Positions 15,002 through 23,365 of a stretch of DNA of 64,000 bases are shown in pieces; within the stretch, counting starts at the first letter, position 1; every line of letters starts with the position of its first letter. The DNA is taken from the NCBI RefSeq assembly GCF_042682545.1, contig NZ_JBHUHQ010000002.1; one strand, written 5' to 3'. The DNA comes from Ornithinibacillus salinisoli (GTDB taxonomy: Bacteria; Bacillota; Bacilli; Bacillales; Amphibacillaceae). Below the pieces are notes generated by a model. The model did no database searches. It was not told where the DNA came from and saw only the letters and a list, made by a program, of their open reading frames with translations. The translations under genes and the position numbers were made by a program.

Positions 15002-17239
15002 GTGAAAAAGAAAATTGGGTTAATTAGTTTTGCTAGTGTTATTCTTATTGGTATTTGTGCTTTCTTCTTTGCTTTCATTTCCGAAAAAACAACTGCTGAA
15101 ATTCCATCCGCATCAAGCTTTGTTCCAACATTTAAGGATTGGACGGTACAATTCTCTGAGAAAATGAATCCAGATACCTTTACCGAGGAAACAGTTACTG
15201 TTACTAATAAGGATGGTCAAAAAGTACCAGTGACCTTTGAATGGAATGAAAACTATACAGTGCTAACTTTAAAAGCGCCTAGTGACGGGTATACCGTTAA
15301 TCAAAATTACCTTATAGAAATTTCCAACCTCGTAGAAACGGCAACAGGTGATAAACTTACCAAGTCCTTCACACATAACTTTAAAGCCGTTGAAGAACTT
15401 CCAAAAATTAAAGATCAAGAACAGCTTGTTACTCTGCTGAAAGAACGAATGGAAAAACCGAAGGAAAATCGATTGTATTCTTTTGAGGAAAGTGACGGAG
15501 CCGAAGAATCTGTTGATACTGCTGCAATGGATGATGCAGGTGCGGATTCAACTGCTTCTGATACCAATGTTCAAGTAGCTGGAATTGATGAGGGAGACGT
15601 GATTAAAACAGATGGAGATTATGTTTATTTTGCAAGGGATAGTGATATCGTTATTGCCTCAACAGAAGCAGAAAACAGCAATGTAATGAGTACGATAGAA
15701 GAAGATGAATTTTTCCCTCAAGAGATTTATTTGCAAGACGATTTATTAGTTAGTATCGGGTACACACATGAACCAATACGAGAATTGAAAGAAACGGAAA
15801 CGTCTGAAGATTCATCCGGTATGGACATGGCAATCTACCCTAGTTTTTCTAGTCAGACTACCGTATTCATATACGATATATCTGACCGAAAAAAACCTAC
15901 ACAAATAAGAGAGGTTACATTTGAGGGTGACTATAACGCTTCTAGACTAATGGATGATCATTTATATCTTATTGCCAATGAACGTCCTCCATTTCAAATA
16001 TTGGAAGAGGAGGATATGGAAGTAAGGCCGTTTGTTAAAGATACCGCCGTAAGTAATGAAGGCCATCCAGTTGATTTTGAAGATATGTATTTCTTCCCGG
16101 AGAGTGAAGATGAAACCTATTTAATTCTATCCTCCATCGACCTATCCAATATGGAAAAGGAGGCACATGTTGAAACGTATTTAGGCGCATCGAATCAAAT
16201 GTATATGTCAGAAAATCATATTTACATTGCTGTTCATAAATATGAGGATAATGAAAAATCAAGTTCCAATAGTACGGCAGATATAATGATTGCACGCCCT
16301 GCCGCAAATACAGAGATCAATCAATTTTCAATCGAAAATGGAACGATTTCATATAATGCCTCTACAAATGTGAATGGCACATTGATCAACCAATTTGCTA
16401 TGGATGAGAGAAATGAGACCTTTCGTGTGGCAACAACGAAAGGTGACTCATGGAATGATGATGAAGCATCTACAAATAACCTATATACGTTTGATATAAA
16501 TTTAAATCCGCTTGGTTCTGTAGAAGGTCTTGCTGAAGGAGAACGAATTTACAGTGTTCGATTTATGGAGGATATTGCATATATGGTAACATTTAAGCAA
16601 GTTGATCCCCTATTTGTCATTGATTTGCAAGATGCTGCCAATCCGACGGTATTAGGTGAATTAAAAATTCCTGGCTTCAGTAATTATTTACATCCTTTAG
16701 ACGAACACCATGTCATTGGCTTCGGTCAAGATACAAAACTGATCGAGAATGAAAATAATTCTGAACCAATCGTACGAACGGACGGGATTAAAATTTCTGT
16801 TTTCGATGTCAGTGACTTAACAAATCCAAAAGAAAAATTTAGTGAAGTAATCGGTCAAAGTGGCTCCTATACAGAATTAAACTATAACCATCGAGCATTG
16901 TTCAAGCATCCTTCCGAGAATCTATTTGGCTTCCCTGCTCAGCTATATGAATCTAAAATGGTAACTAAGGGTGAGATGTCTTACGAAGAGCACAAATTCC
17001 TATTTGAAGGCGCTCTTTTATATCATATCTCCGCTGAAGATGGTATTGAATTAAAAGATACTATAACTCACCAAGGAGATGTAAAAGACTATCCAGAATG
17101 GGAATCTGAAATCAGAAGAATCATATCTGTTGATGATGTCATCTATACACTATCGTTTGATCAAATGAAGGCGTATGAAATGAATACAGAAAAAACGCTT
17201 CACACAATTGAACTACCGAAGAGTGACACGAGATATTAA
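15002..17239 (+). CDS. Secreted beta-propeller protein with SbsA Ig-like N-terminus
   Basis: The 745-residue product has an N-terminal signal or anchor helix (GLISFASVILIGICAFFFAF). An Ig-like SbsA/Big_5 domain follows at about residues 30-130 (WTVQFSEKMNPDTFTEETV). Then comes a charged linker with an acidic alanine/aspartate stretch, and a large propeller-type domain (about 190-740) starting QVAGIDEGDVIKTDGDYVYF, typical of the secreted beta-propeller family (PF09826). The GTG at 15002 has GAGGTG seven bases upstream, so it is preferred over the ATG at 14987, which has no spacing from its upstream AAAGG. It is extracytoplasmic; ligand and role are unknown. No sorting motif is seen. It stands alone between terminators. 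Confidence 0.85.
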   Translation: MKKKIGLISFASVILIGICAFFFAFISEKTTAEIPSASSFVPTFKDWTVQFSEKMNPDTFTEETVTVTNKDGQKVPVTFEWNENYTVLTLKAPSDGYTVNQNYLIEISNLVETATGDKLTKSFTHNFKAVEELPKIKDQEQLVTLLKERMEKPKENRLYSFEESDGAEESVDTAAMDDAGADSTASDTNVQVAGIDEGDVIKTDGDYVYFARDSDIVIASTEAENSNVMSTIEEDEFFPQEIYLQDDLLVSIGYTHEPIRELKETETSEDSSGMDMAIYPSFSSQTTVFIYDISDRKKPTQIREVTFEGDYNASRLMDDHLYLIANERPPFQILEEEDMEVRPFVKDTAVSNEGHPVDFEDMYFFPESEDETYLILSSIDLSNMEKEAHVETYLGASNQMYMSENHIYIAVHKYEDNEKSSSNSTADIMIARPAANTEINQFSIENGTISYNASTNVNGTLINQFAMDERNETFRVATTKGDSWNDDEASTNNLYTFDINLNPLGSVEGLAEGERIYSVRFMEDIAYMVTFKQVDPLFVIDLQDAANPTVLGELKIPGFSNYLHPLDEHHVIGFGQDTKLIENENNSEPIVRTDGIKISVFDVSDLTNPKEKFSEVIGQSGSYTELNYNHRALFKHPSENLFGFPAQLYESKMVTKGEMSYEEHKFLFEGALLYHISAEDGIELKDTITHQGDVKDYPEWESEIRRIISVDDVIYTLSFDQMKAYEMNTEKTLHTIELPKSDTRY

Positions 17240-17259
17240 TATAATGGATCTTGATCACT

Positions 17260-17293
17260 GAGAGCACTTGATATTTCAAGTGTTCTTTTTTGA
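17260..17293 (+). terminator. Terminator after the beta-propeller gene
   Basis: GAGCACTTGA and TCAAGTGTTC pair with one G-U around a short loop, followed by a run of six Ts. Confidence 0.85.
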
Positions 17294-17610
17294 TAGGCTG
17301 ATTTCTTTACACCGCTCTGGAGTTAAACTTCGCTTAATTATTGCTTGTGCCGAAAATTTCATTTTAGGAGCGAATCGTTGCTAATAAAGTAAACGGGTCT
17401 TTACTTCTGAGGTCGTGCCCGCGGAAAACGACTGCCCGAGACGGAAATCACTTTGCAGTTACATCGCATTTTATATTAAAATATCAACAAACTATGTGAA
17501 AAGGTATTTAATAGGACATCCACAAAATCGATTAGCATGAACTAGCCCCCTCCCTCATATACTCGTAATGGGATTAATATTCGGGCTCTAAAATATGAAG
17601 GAGGATTTGC
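17294..17610. other. Non-coding stretch with a GC-rich repeat-like segment
   Basis: No convincing gene is present. At about 17405-17452 a GC-richer segment (containing GCCCGCGGAAAACGACTGCC) resembles, from memory, intergenic repeats common in Bacillaceae, here apparently degenerate. The remainder is AT-rich and carries the upstream region of the YppF-like gene. Confidence 0.45.
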
Positions 17611-17796
17611 ATGTTGGTCAATGAATTAATTACTGTCTATGAATCTGAACGAAAGGAAACCCCAGAAACGTTAAATGACTTACTAGATTATTTTCAAAAA
17701 AAATATATTGCAGGGGAAATTGATATTAAAAATTATCGAGATATTTTTAACTTTTTACATCAGCAAGGAGCAACATCAGCACATGAATATGTGTAA
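17611..17796 (+). CDS. YppF-like small protein
   Basis: A 61-residue helical protein. The segment ETLNDLLDYFQKKYIAGEID followed by NYRDIFNFLHQQGA is the pattern of the Bacillus YppF family, whose function is unknown. AAGGAGG lies seven bases before the ATG. It is monocistronic, with only a weak hairpin (17818-17840) before the next gene. No membrane segment or metal motif is present. Confidence 0.75.
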   Translation: MLVNELITVYESERKETPETLNDLLDYFQKKYIAGEIDIKNYRDIFNFLHQQGATSAHEYV

Positions 17797-17912
17797 TAAT
17801 CATCTAGCTTGTTCCAAAGTCCTCTAAAGGGCTTTTTCTTTTATCATGATTGAATTCTCTTGTTTCGGGGAAAATGGATAGTGCAACCTTTTATGGTATT
17901 GGAGGAATATAC

Positions 17913-18779
17913 ATGGAACAAGCAAATGTACCGAAAACACCGCCTGCCCAGTCACAAAACCAGCAACCGGGAATGGAGGCAAAGATGCATCCTGAACCAG
18001 AATATATACGAGCAAACTACCAAGGAAGCAACCGATTAAGAAATAAAGTAGCTATAATTACAGGGGGCGATAGTGGGATTGGACGAGCAATCAGCGTCCA
18101 TTATGCCAAAGAAGGTGCTGATGTAGTAATCATGCACTTAAAGGAAGATACGGATGCCAATCAAACGAAATCATTAGTGGAGCAAACAGGACAAAAATGT
18201 ATGCTAATAGCTGGCGATATTGGAAGCCCTGCTTTTTGTGAAGAATCTGTAGCTAAGGTACTGAAAGTATTTAATAAAATTGATATCCTTGTCAATAACG
18301 CTGCAGAACAGCACCCACAAAAAGGTATTACAGACATTACACCCGAACAATTAGAGAAGACTTTTCAAACCAATGTATTCGGAATGTTTTATATGACGAA
18401 GGCTGTTTTACCTCATCTTCAAAAGGGCAGTTCGATCATCAATACCACATCGATTACTGCCTATGAAGGAAATAAAGACCTAATCGACTATTCTGCAACA
18501 AAGGGTGCGGTTACTACATTTACTAGATCATTATCCGAATCCATTATTGGCCAAGGAATCAGGGTAAATGCCGTGGCACCGGGTCCAATATGGACACCAC
18601 TTATTCCATCTACTTTTGATGCCAAAACGGTTGATACATTTGGCCAAAATACACCAATGAAGCGGATGGGACAACCTAAAGAATTAGGACCAGCATATGT
18701 CTATCTAGCAAGTGATGATGCTAGTTACGTATCTGGTCAGGTCATTCATGTAAATGGTGGAACAATTATAAATGGATAA
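17913..18779 (+). CDS. SDR-family oxidoreductase, general-stress type (YdaD/YhdF-like)
   Basis: This 288-residue short-chain dehydrogenase has the N-terminal extension (PPAQSQNQQPGMEAKMHPEP) typical of the YdaD/YhdF/YhxC group in bacilli. The NAD(P) motif is TGGDSGIGRAI (about residues 50-60), followed by NNAAEQ. The catalytic Ser-Tyr-Lys is in NTTSITAYEG and the YSATKGA motif. The ATG at 17913 follows GGAGG at the correct distance; a longer frame from 17850 has none. The substrate is unknown. B. subtilis relatives are general-stress proteins, but no clear SigB promoter is visible here. Confidence 0.9.
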   Translation: MEQANVPKTPPAQSQNQQPGMEAKMHPEPEYIRANYQGSNRLRNKVAIITGGDSGIGRAISVHYAKEGADVVIMHLKEDTDANQTKSLVEQTGQKCMLIAGDIGSPAFCEESVAKVLKVFNKIDILVNNAAEQHPQKGITDITPEQLEKTFQTNVFGMFYMTKAVLPHLQKGSSIINTTSITAYEGNKDLIDYSATKGAVTTFTRSLSESIIGQGIRVNAVAPGPIWTPLIPSTFDAKTVDTFGQNTPMKRMGQPKELGPAYVYLASDDASYVSGQVIHVNGGTIING

Positions 18780-18842
18780 TCAATGCTGATTGTGATTGGA
18801 AAGTGCTCGACATTATGGTCAGTTACTCGTTCTGTTACATTC

Positions 18843-18879
18843 ATTAAAAAGCTTAGGATTAATCCTAAGCTTTTTTACA
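18843..18879. terminator. Bidirectional terminator
   Basis: A perfect palindrome (AAAAGCTTAGGATT / AATCCTAAGCTTTT, 18847-18874) with A and T runs on its sides lies between the convergent SDR and DUF1801 genes. Confidence 0.9.
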
Positions 18880-18891
18880 ACAGCCCCTTAC

Positions 18892-19314
18892 TTATTCCGG
18901 ATATTTCTGTTGTAAAAATGTCACTGATTGTCTAATTAATTCTTTTAAAACTTCTATATCAATGTCTGCTAATTTATTCACATAGACACAGGCTGCTCCT
19001 GTTTTATGCTTTCCAAAATCTTTTAATAATTCATCTCGCTTTGCATCCCCTGGTGCAAAGTACAGACTATGTTTTGCTTTTCTTGGTGAAAAACCAACTA
19101 ACGGAGCATCTCCTTCATGTCCTGAATCGTATTTGTAATGATATGAACCGAAACCAATTATACTTGGTCCCCACATTTTTGCTGGAAATCCTGTTGTCTC
19201 TGTAAAAATATCCAATAACTTGTAGGCATCTTCTTTTTTCTTCAGACTTTCTACACTTTCAATAAATTCAATTACACTACTATCGTTTTCCTTTGACTTT
19301 AGCTCATATGCCAT
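18892..19314 (-). CDS. DUF1801 family protein
   Basis: This 140-residue protein matches the DUF1801/YdhG-like fold. Typical segments are KMWGPSIIGFGSYHYKYDSG, DAPLVGFSPRKAKHSLY and a C-terminal helix pair (DIDIEVLKELIRQSV). Some relatives have been proposed as intracellular iron chaperones, but that is weakly supported. AAGGAG lies eight bases before the ATG. It is monocistronic with no membrane segment. Confidence 0.85.
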   Translation of the reverse strand: MAYELKSKENDSSVIEFIESVESLKKKEDAYKLLDIFTETTGFPAKMWGPSIIGFGSYHYKYDSGHEGDAPLVGFSPRKAKHSLYFAPGDAKRDELLKDFGKHKTGAACVYVNKLADIDIEVLKELIRQSVTFLQQKYPE

Positions 19315-19406
19315 TTTAGAACTCCTTTTCTATGAAATTTATATTTTATTCCTTACAATAAACTGATAAAATATGAAATAAACGCTTTTATGGGGAGGCA
19401 ACTCAT

Positions 19407-19637
19407 TTGAAAAGAATCATAAGTATTTCATTAAGTTTTATCGTAGTAATTCTCGGAATCTTTATTTTAATCACTAAAAATTTTAGTTTAACACCAATTT
19501 GTCTTTTATTTGTTAGTCTATTACTATTCGATTCCGGTGTAAACCTGTTAATAAAGAAACGTCGAGCGATGGCATATACATATTTCTTGATAGCAGGATT
19601 TAATATTGTTGTATCGTTTAATATCCTATTTACATAG
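19407..19637 (+). CDS. Small membrane protein (DUF3953/YczI-like)
   Basis: A 76-residue, three-helix membrane protein with a TTG start preceded by GGGGAGG. Its pattern (two helices, then IKKRRAMAYTYFLIAGFNIV) is like short YczI-type proteins. It is convergent with the PstS-like gene, 12 bases away. Function is unknown. Confidence 0.6.
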   Translation: MKRIISISLSFIVVILGIFILITKNFSLTPICLLFVSLLLFDSGVNLLIKKRRAMAYTYFLIAGFNIVVSFNILFT

Positions 19638-19649
19638 CTGTAGTACTAG

Positions 19650-20891
19650 TTACTCTGATTCCGATACTGGTACATAGCCCGTTTTCTCTACTAATTCCTG
19701 ACCCTCCTCAGACAGGATCCATTCCAAAAATGCATCAACATTCGGGTTTTCACTGCCAGCTGTAATTGCATAAAACTCTGATGCAATAGGATACTCACCG
19801 TTTCTTATTGTATCTTTATTAGGAAATACACCATCAATTTCTAAATGACGAATGGCATTATTTTGAACCATATCCATGGAGAAAAATCGGAAAGAATATC
19901 CGATTGCATTTTTGTAGTTGCGATAATCCGCTGTTTCCGAAATGATTCCACCCATTCCAGTGACTACATCATCAGTTGGTGGTTCCATTAGAGGGGTATT
20001 CTCCATGAAGTTCTCCAAAGCTGTTTGACTTCCACTGTCATCAGGACGTTGGAAAGCACGAATAGATTCATTTTTACCACCTACATCGCTCCAATTAGTA
20101 ATTTTACCAGCATAAATATCTTTTAATTCTTGCGTCGTTAGACCTTCTACTGGATTCTTTGCATGAACAAAAAACACAAATGCTTCACGACCTATTGGCG
20201 TCATATTTAACTCCACACCTTGTTGTTCTGCTTTATTAATTTGTCGACTTGAAGGTCCTGCAACGAAAATAATATCAACATCTCCATTAATTAAATTGTT
20301 ATATGCGTTCGGTGTTTTCCTCGACATTACCTCACTGTTATTATATACATCGTAGTTTTTTTCAGGATATGTAGCTTGGACAAAGGCTGCATAAAGTGGA
20401 TAAAGTGCCGTTGCTCCATCTAGTCGTGGCAGCTCACCTTCCATTTTGAAACTAGCTGGTTCATCCAACGTTGCTACTTTAGACCCCGCAACAAAAGGCT
20501 CATATTCCGTTAAATCTACTTCTTGATTATCCATTGTTACCGACTTTACATATGCCTCATACCCTTGATTTCCAATTACAGCAATCACACATAAAGCAAT
20601 AAAACTAATAACGCTTATCTTTAACATACGAGGTTTTAAAAAACGGAAAAATCCATTACAAAGAAAAAACAAAATTCCGATCGTGACACCAATAATAAAC
20701 TGCGGATAAAACTTAACCTCTCCCATCAAAAGAGTGATAACGATTGCAAAAAATGCTACGAAAATAATTAGAAGACAAGCAACAAAGAAACCTAAAACCT
20801 TAAACCAAATGTTTTTATTTTTACTGAATGCTGCTATGATTACTAATAGTAAAACAATAATAAATGCAATACCAAAGTAAATTCCTAACAT
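19650..20891 (-). CDS. Membrane-tethered PstS-like substrate-binding protein
   Basis: The 413-residue protein has four hydrophobic helices in the first 115 residues. A type-2 periplasmic binding domain follows (about 135-410) with phosphate-binding-like features: RLDGATALYPLYAAFVQATY, then NLINGDVDIIFVAGPS and RPDDSGSQTALENFM. The DSGSQT loop matches the phosphate-contacting loop of PstS. Canonical PstS is a soluble lipoprotein, so the polytopic N-terminus is unusual. No pstC, pstA or pstB gene is in the window. The ATG at 20891 follows GGGGGA at short spacing; the ATG at 20903 has no ribosome site. Phosphate or another oxyanion is the likely ligand. Confidence 0.8.
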   Translation of the reverse strand: MLGIYFGIAFIIVLLLVIIAAFSKNKNIWFKVLGFFVACLLIIFVAFFAIVITLLMGEVKFYPQFIIGVTIGILFFLCNGFFRFLKPRMLKISVISFIALCVIAVIGNQGYEAYVKSVTMDNQEVDLTEYEPFVAGSKVATLDEPASFKMEGELPRLDGATALYPLYAAFVQATYPEKNYDVYNNSEVMSRKTPNAYNNLINGDVDIIFVAGPSSRQINKAEQQGVELNMTPIGREAFVFFVHAKNPVEGLTTQELKDIYAGKITNWSDVGGKNESIRAFQRPDDSGSQTALENFMENTPLMEPPTDDVVTGMGGIISETADYRNYKNAIGYSFRFFSMDMVQNNAIRHLEIDGVFPNKDTIRNGEYPIASEFYAITAGSENPNVDAFLEWILSEEGQELVEKTGYVPVSESE

Positions 20892-20903
20892 AATATCCCC
20901 CAT

Positions 20904-21158
20904 CTTGTTTCACACTCGAATTTTTTTCTACTCTATAATTCTATCATATTTACCCAATTCATAAGACTCAAAATTTTACATGCTGTAAAAAGATGTCAAG
21001 GTAATTTGAGCAACGTAACAAAACCAAATGAGTTAGTTATACGTGCTCCTACGAGTCTTTTTTGAGTTGATGCTAAATAATGTGATACATTCACTGCAGC
21101 AGCCCAAATAGTAGACAAAAAAACAGCATTAGGTTTGTTGACCTAACACTGTTATTAA
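20904..21158. other. Non-coding gap
   Basis: The gap holds only the upstream region of the PstS-like gene and, at 21117-21154, the terminator of the amylase-like gene. No further ORF or RNA gene is seen. Confidence 0.5.
21117..21156 (-). terminator. Terminator of the amylase-like gene
   Basis: On the minus strand AACAGTGTTAGGT pairs with ACCTAATGCTGTT around a six-base loop and is followed by seven Ts. Confidence 0.85.
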
Positions 21159-22658
21159 CTATTTTTGAACTGTACCATTTTTCCGCTGTTTCCTACTGAG
21201 GATAATGACACCAAATACAAATAATAAAAACACTCCTACTATCGGTGTGATAAATCCCCAATTTAATCCCGAGTTCTCTTCAACGATAAAAACCTCCGCT
21301 GCTTCCCGAGCCATACTAACCTTATATTCCCCGTTATCCTGTTCCCGAACTAGATTATCACCTAATAAGCCTCGGAGTTGTGACCCCGCTTCAATTCCAG
21401 GAACCGTGATGGCCCTTGATTCACTATCATTGTTAATTGCAATATACATTGATTCCTCTTGGTAGGTTCGCTTGAAAATACTCATCCCCCTATCCGAGCT
21501 AATCAACTCAAAGTCTCCATATTTTAATGGTAAGAATTCTTCTTTCATGGAGGTTATCCGTGTATAAAACTCTTTTATTTCTTCTTCACCACTATTAAAG
21601 TCAACAAGTCGTTGATTGTTAGGAAACTCCCCATACATTGGTATTTCTGATCCTTGAAAAAGAATCGGTACCCCTGGGGTTGTAAGCATATATGTTAATG
21701 CCAATTGCCATGTCGTTAACGTATTTCTGCCGTTCACAGAGAACTTTTGTGTGAAACGATCTGTAAAAGCATCGTCAACATACACGTACCCATCTTTGTT
21801 TCTCTGGCTTTCCCAGACATCATAAATATCTGAAACTGGATTGTCTACTTCTGCAAAAACGTCTATAATTGATTCATACATTGCCGTGTTTTCTATTGCG
21901 TCAATATGTGGATCAACGTAAACATGCTCGGCTTCCTGATCCGATAAAAGATCAGCAATGATGTATGTATTTGGATTCAAATTTTTAACATGTGCTGTGA
22001 ATTCAGCCAAGAAACCTGGTGTTGTTTGATCTGCTGCATGTATTTTATATCCATCAATATTGACTTCCTCTAACCAATACGCCGCTGCCTCCATAAGCAT
22101 TGCTGCTACTTCTGGGTGATCTTGATTTAATACTGCAACCTGGTCTGTCCATGTTGCTCCTTCCGTATCAATGGTAGCATCTGGCAATATCCAATCCTGA
22201 TTTACTGGATCAGTCACTGCTGGATGATTGTTTGAAACATAATTCGGTGTGAATTCAAGAATCACTTTCAGATCTCGTTCATGTGCTTCCTCAACCAGTT
22301 TCTTTAAATCGTCTATTGTTCCGAACTGTTCCTCTACTTCAAAAAAATCTTCCACCCAATATCCGTGATACCCATCAGGTGCATTTTCAAAAATAGGCGA
22401 TAATGCAATTGCGGTAAATCCTAACTGCTTAATATCATCTAACTTTAATGTAATACCTTCTAAATCTCCACCATGATAGGCGTTAGGATCATCTAATCTT
22501 ACTTGCTCTGTTATGGCATGGTTTCCATTATTAAAACGATCTACGAAAATGCTATAAATGATCTCTTCGTTCATGTCTGATTCTTCAGCACTTACTTGTC
22601 CAAGTGGAACTATATATATCACGAAAATTGCTATTATTAGCATCGATATTTTTTTCAT
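21159..22658 (-). CDS. GH13 alpha-amylase-like membrane-anchored pseudoenzyme
   Basis: This 499-residue protein has a signal peptide (cleavage near VSA-EE), a GH13 TIM barrel (about 32-390; NEEIIYSIFVDRFNNGN, YHGGDLEGI), a C-terminal beta domain, and a final membrane helix (about 468-488) followed by RKQRK. The catalytic positions are changed. Region II reads DGYKIHAAD, so nucleophile Asp is His207 and the preceding Arg is Lys205. Region III reads IIADLLSD, so the acid/base Glu is Asp236. Region IV has NGR (309-311) instead of NHD. Region I has Glu135 and Tyr140 for Asp and His. Hydrolysis is therefore unlikely; a binding or scaffold role at the cell surface is inferred. The frame is intact. 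Confidence 0.88.
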   Translation of the reverse strand: MKKISMLIIAIFVIYIVPLGQVSAEESDMNEEIIYSIFVDRFNNGNHAITEQVRLDDPNAYHGGDLEGITLKLDDIKQLGFTAIALSPIFENAPDGYHGYWVEDFFEVEEQFGTIDDLKKLVEEAHERDLKVILEFTPNYVSNNHPAVTDPVNQDWILPDATIDTEGATWTDQVAVLNQDHPEVAAMLMEAAAYWLEEVNIDGYKIHAADQTTPGFLAEFTAHVKNLNPNTYIIADLLSDQEAEHVYVDPHIDAIENTAMYESIIDVFAEVDNPVSDIYDVWESQRNKDGYVYVDDAFTDRFTQKFSVNGRNTLTTWQLALTYMLTTPGVPILFQGSEIPMYGEFPNNQRLVDFNSGEEEIKEFYTRITSMKEEFLPLKYGDFELISSDRGMSIFKRTYQEESMYIAINNDSESRAITVPGIEAGSQLRGLLGDNLVREQDNGEYKVSMAREAAEVFIVEENSGLNWGFITPIVGVFLLFVFGVIILSRKQRKNGTVQK

Positions 22659-22789
22659 TACTGCGCCCCCAACATTTTTTACATTCCTGTACTATTATTA
22701 ACCATCCATACCAATAGTCAATCCCAAAAAGGAAATTGTTATAAATACTTCATAAATTCACGGAAGAGCATTTCCCATATCTCACTCCA

Positions 22790-22830
22790 CCAAAAAAGCT
22801 ACTCCTGTAAACAGGAATAGCTCAATTTTT
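22790..22830 (-). terminator. yisL terminator
   Basis: On the minus strand AGCTATTCCTGT pairs with ACAGGAGTAGCT around a short loop and leads into six Ts, just past the yisL stop. Confidence 0.85.
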
Positions 22831-22832
22831 AT

Positions 22833-23198
22833 TTACATCAATCCACCTGGAAGTCTTCCAAACCCTAGTATTAATGTTATTAACAAAGCAATTACAAGCT
22901 GTATCCATCCACTCTTCGTTGGTTTGCCTTTTTTAAGCTTCGCTAGCGTCATTTCCATTGCAGCAATTACCCAGATTCCTGCAAGACCTTTCACAATTGC
23001 TTCCCCCAACTTCGGACTATCACTAAAGTAGTTTGCGATTAAGTCACCGCCGGAGTATAAAATTAATAAATAATCAAGTCGTAAAATCATTTGAACAATT
23101 TTAGATGCCTTTGCATTCCCTTGTTTATGTAACACGACAGAAATTGCAAATAAAATAAAGGCTAGTCCCCATGCCGTGATATGAAGATGTGTATTCAA
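22833..23198 (-). CDS. yisL: YisL family membrane protein (UPF0344)
   Basis: This protein has four membrane segments and matches UPF0344. The start NTHLHITAWGLAF, the central ILRLDYLLILYSGGDL and KKGKPTKSGWIQLVIALLIT are family features. The start is taken as a TTG at 23198 (121 residues), because AGGAGG lies seven bases before it and family members begin M-THLHIT. The in-frame ATG at 23204 sits only one base from that ribosome site. Function is unknown. In B. subtilis yisL is also close to gerP. Confidence 0.85.
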   Translation of the reverse strand: MNTHLHITAWGLAFILFAISVVLHKQGNAKASKIVQMILRLDYLLILYSGGDLIANYFSDSPKLGEAIVKGLAGIWVIAAMEMTLAKLKKGKPTKSGWIQLVIALLITLILGFGRLPGGLM

Positions 23199-23365
23199 TG
23201 TCATTCCTCCTACTTTCACCTTTTTCTTTAAACATTATGTAAGTAATATAACATGGTTGTGCCATAATTACACTTGAAATGACGTAATCTGGTAGTTTTC
23301 TCTCTATCATAATTAGTTAAAACTGTTATAATAAATTATAAACCAACTATTAATGGAGGGATATT

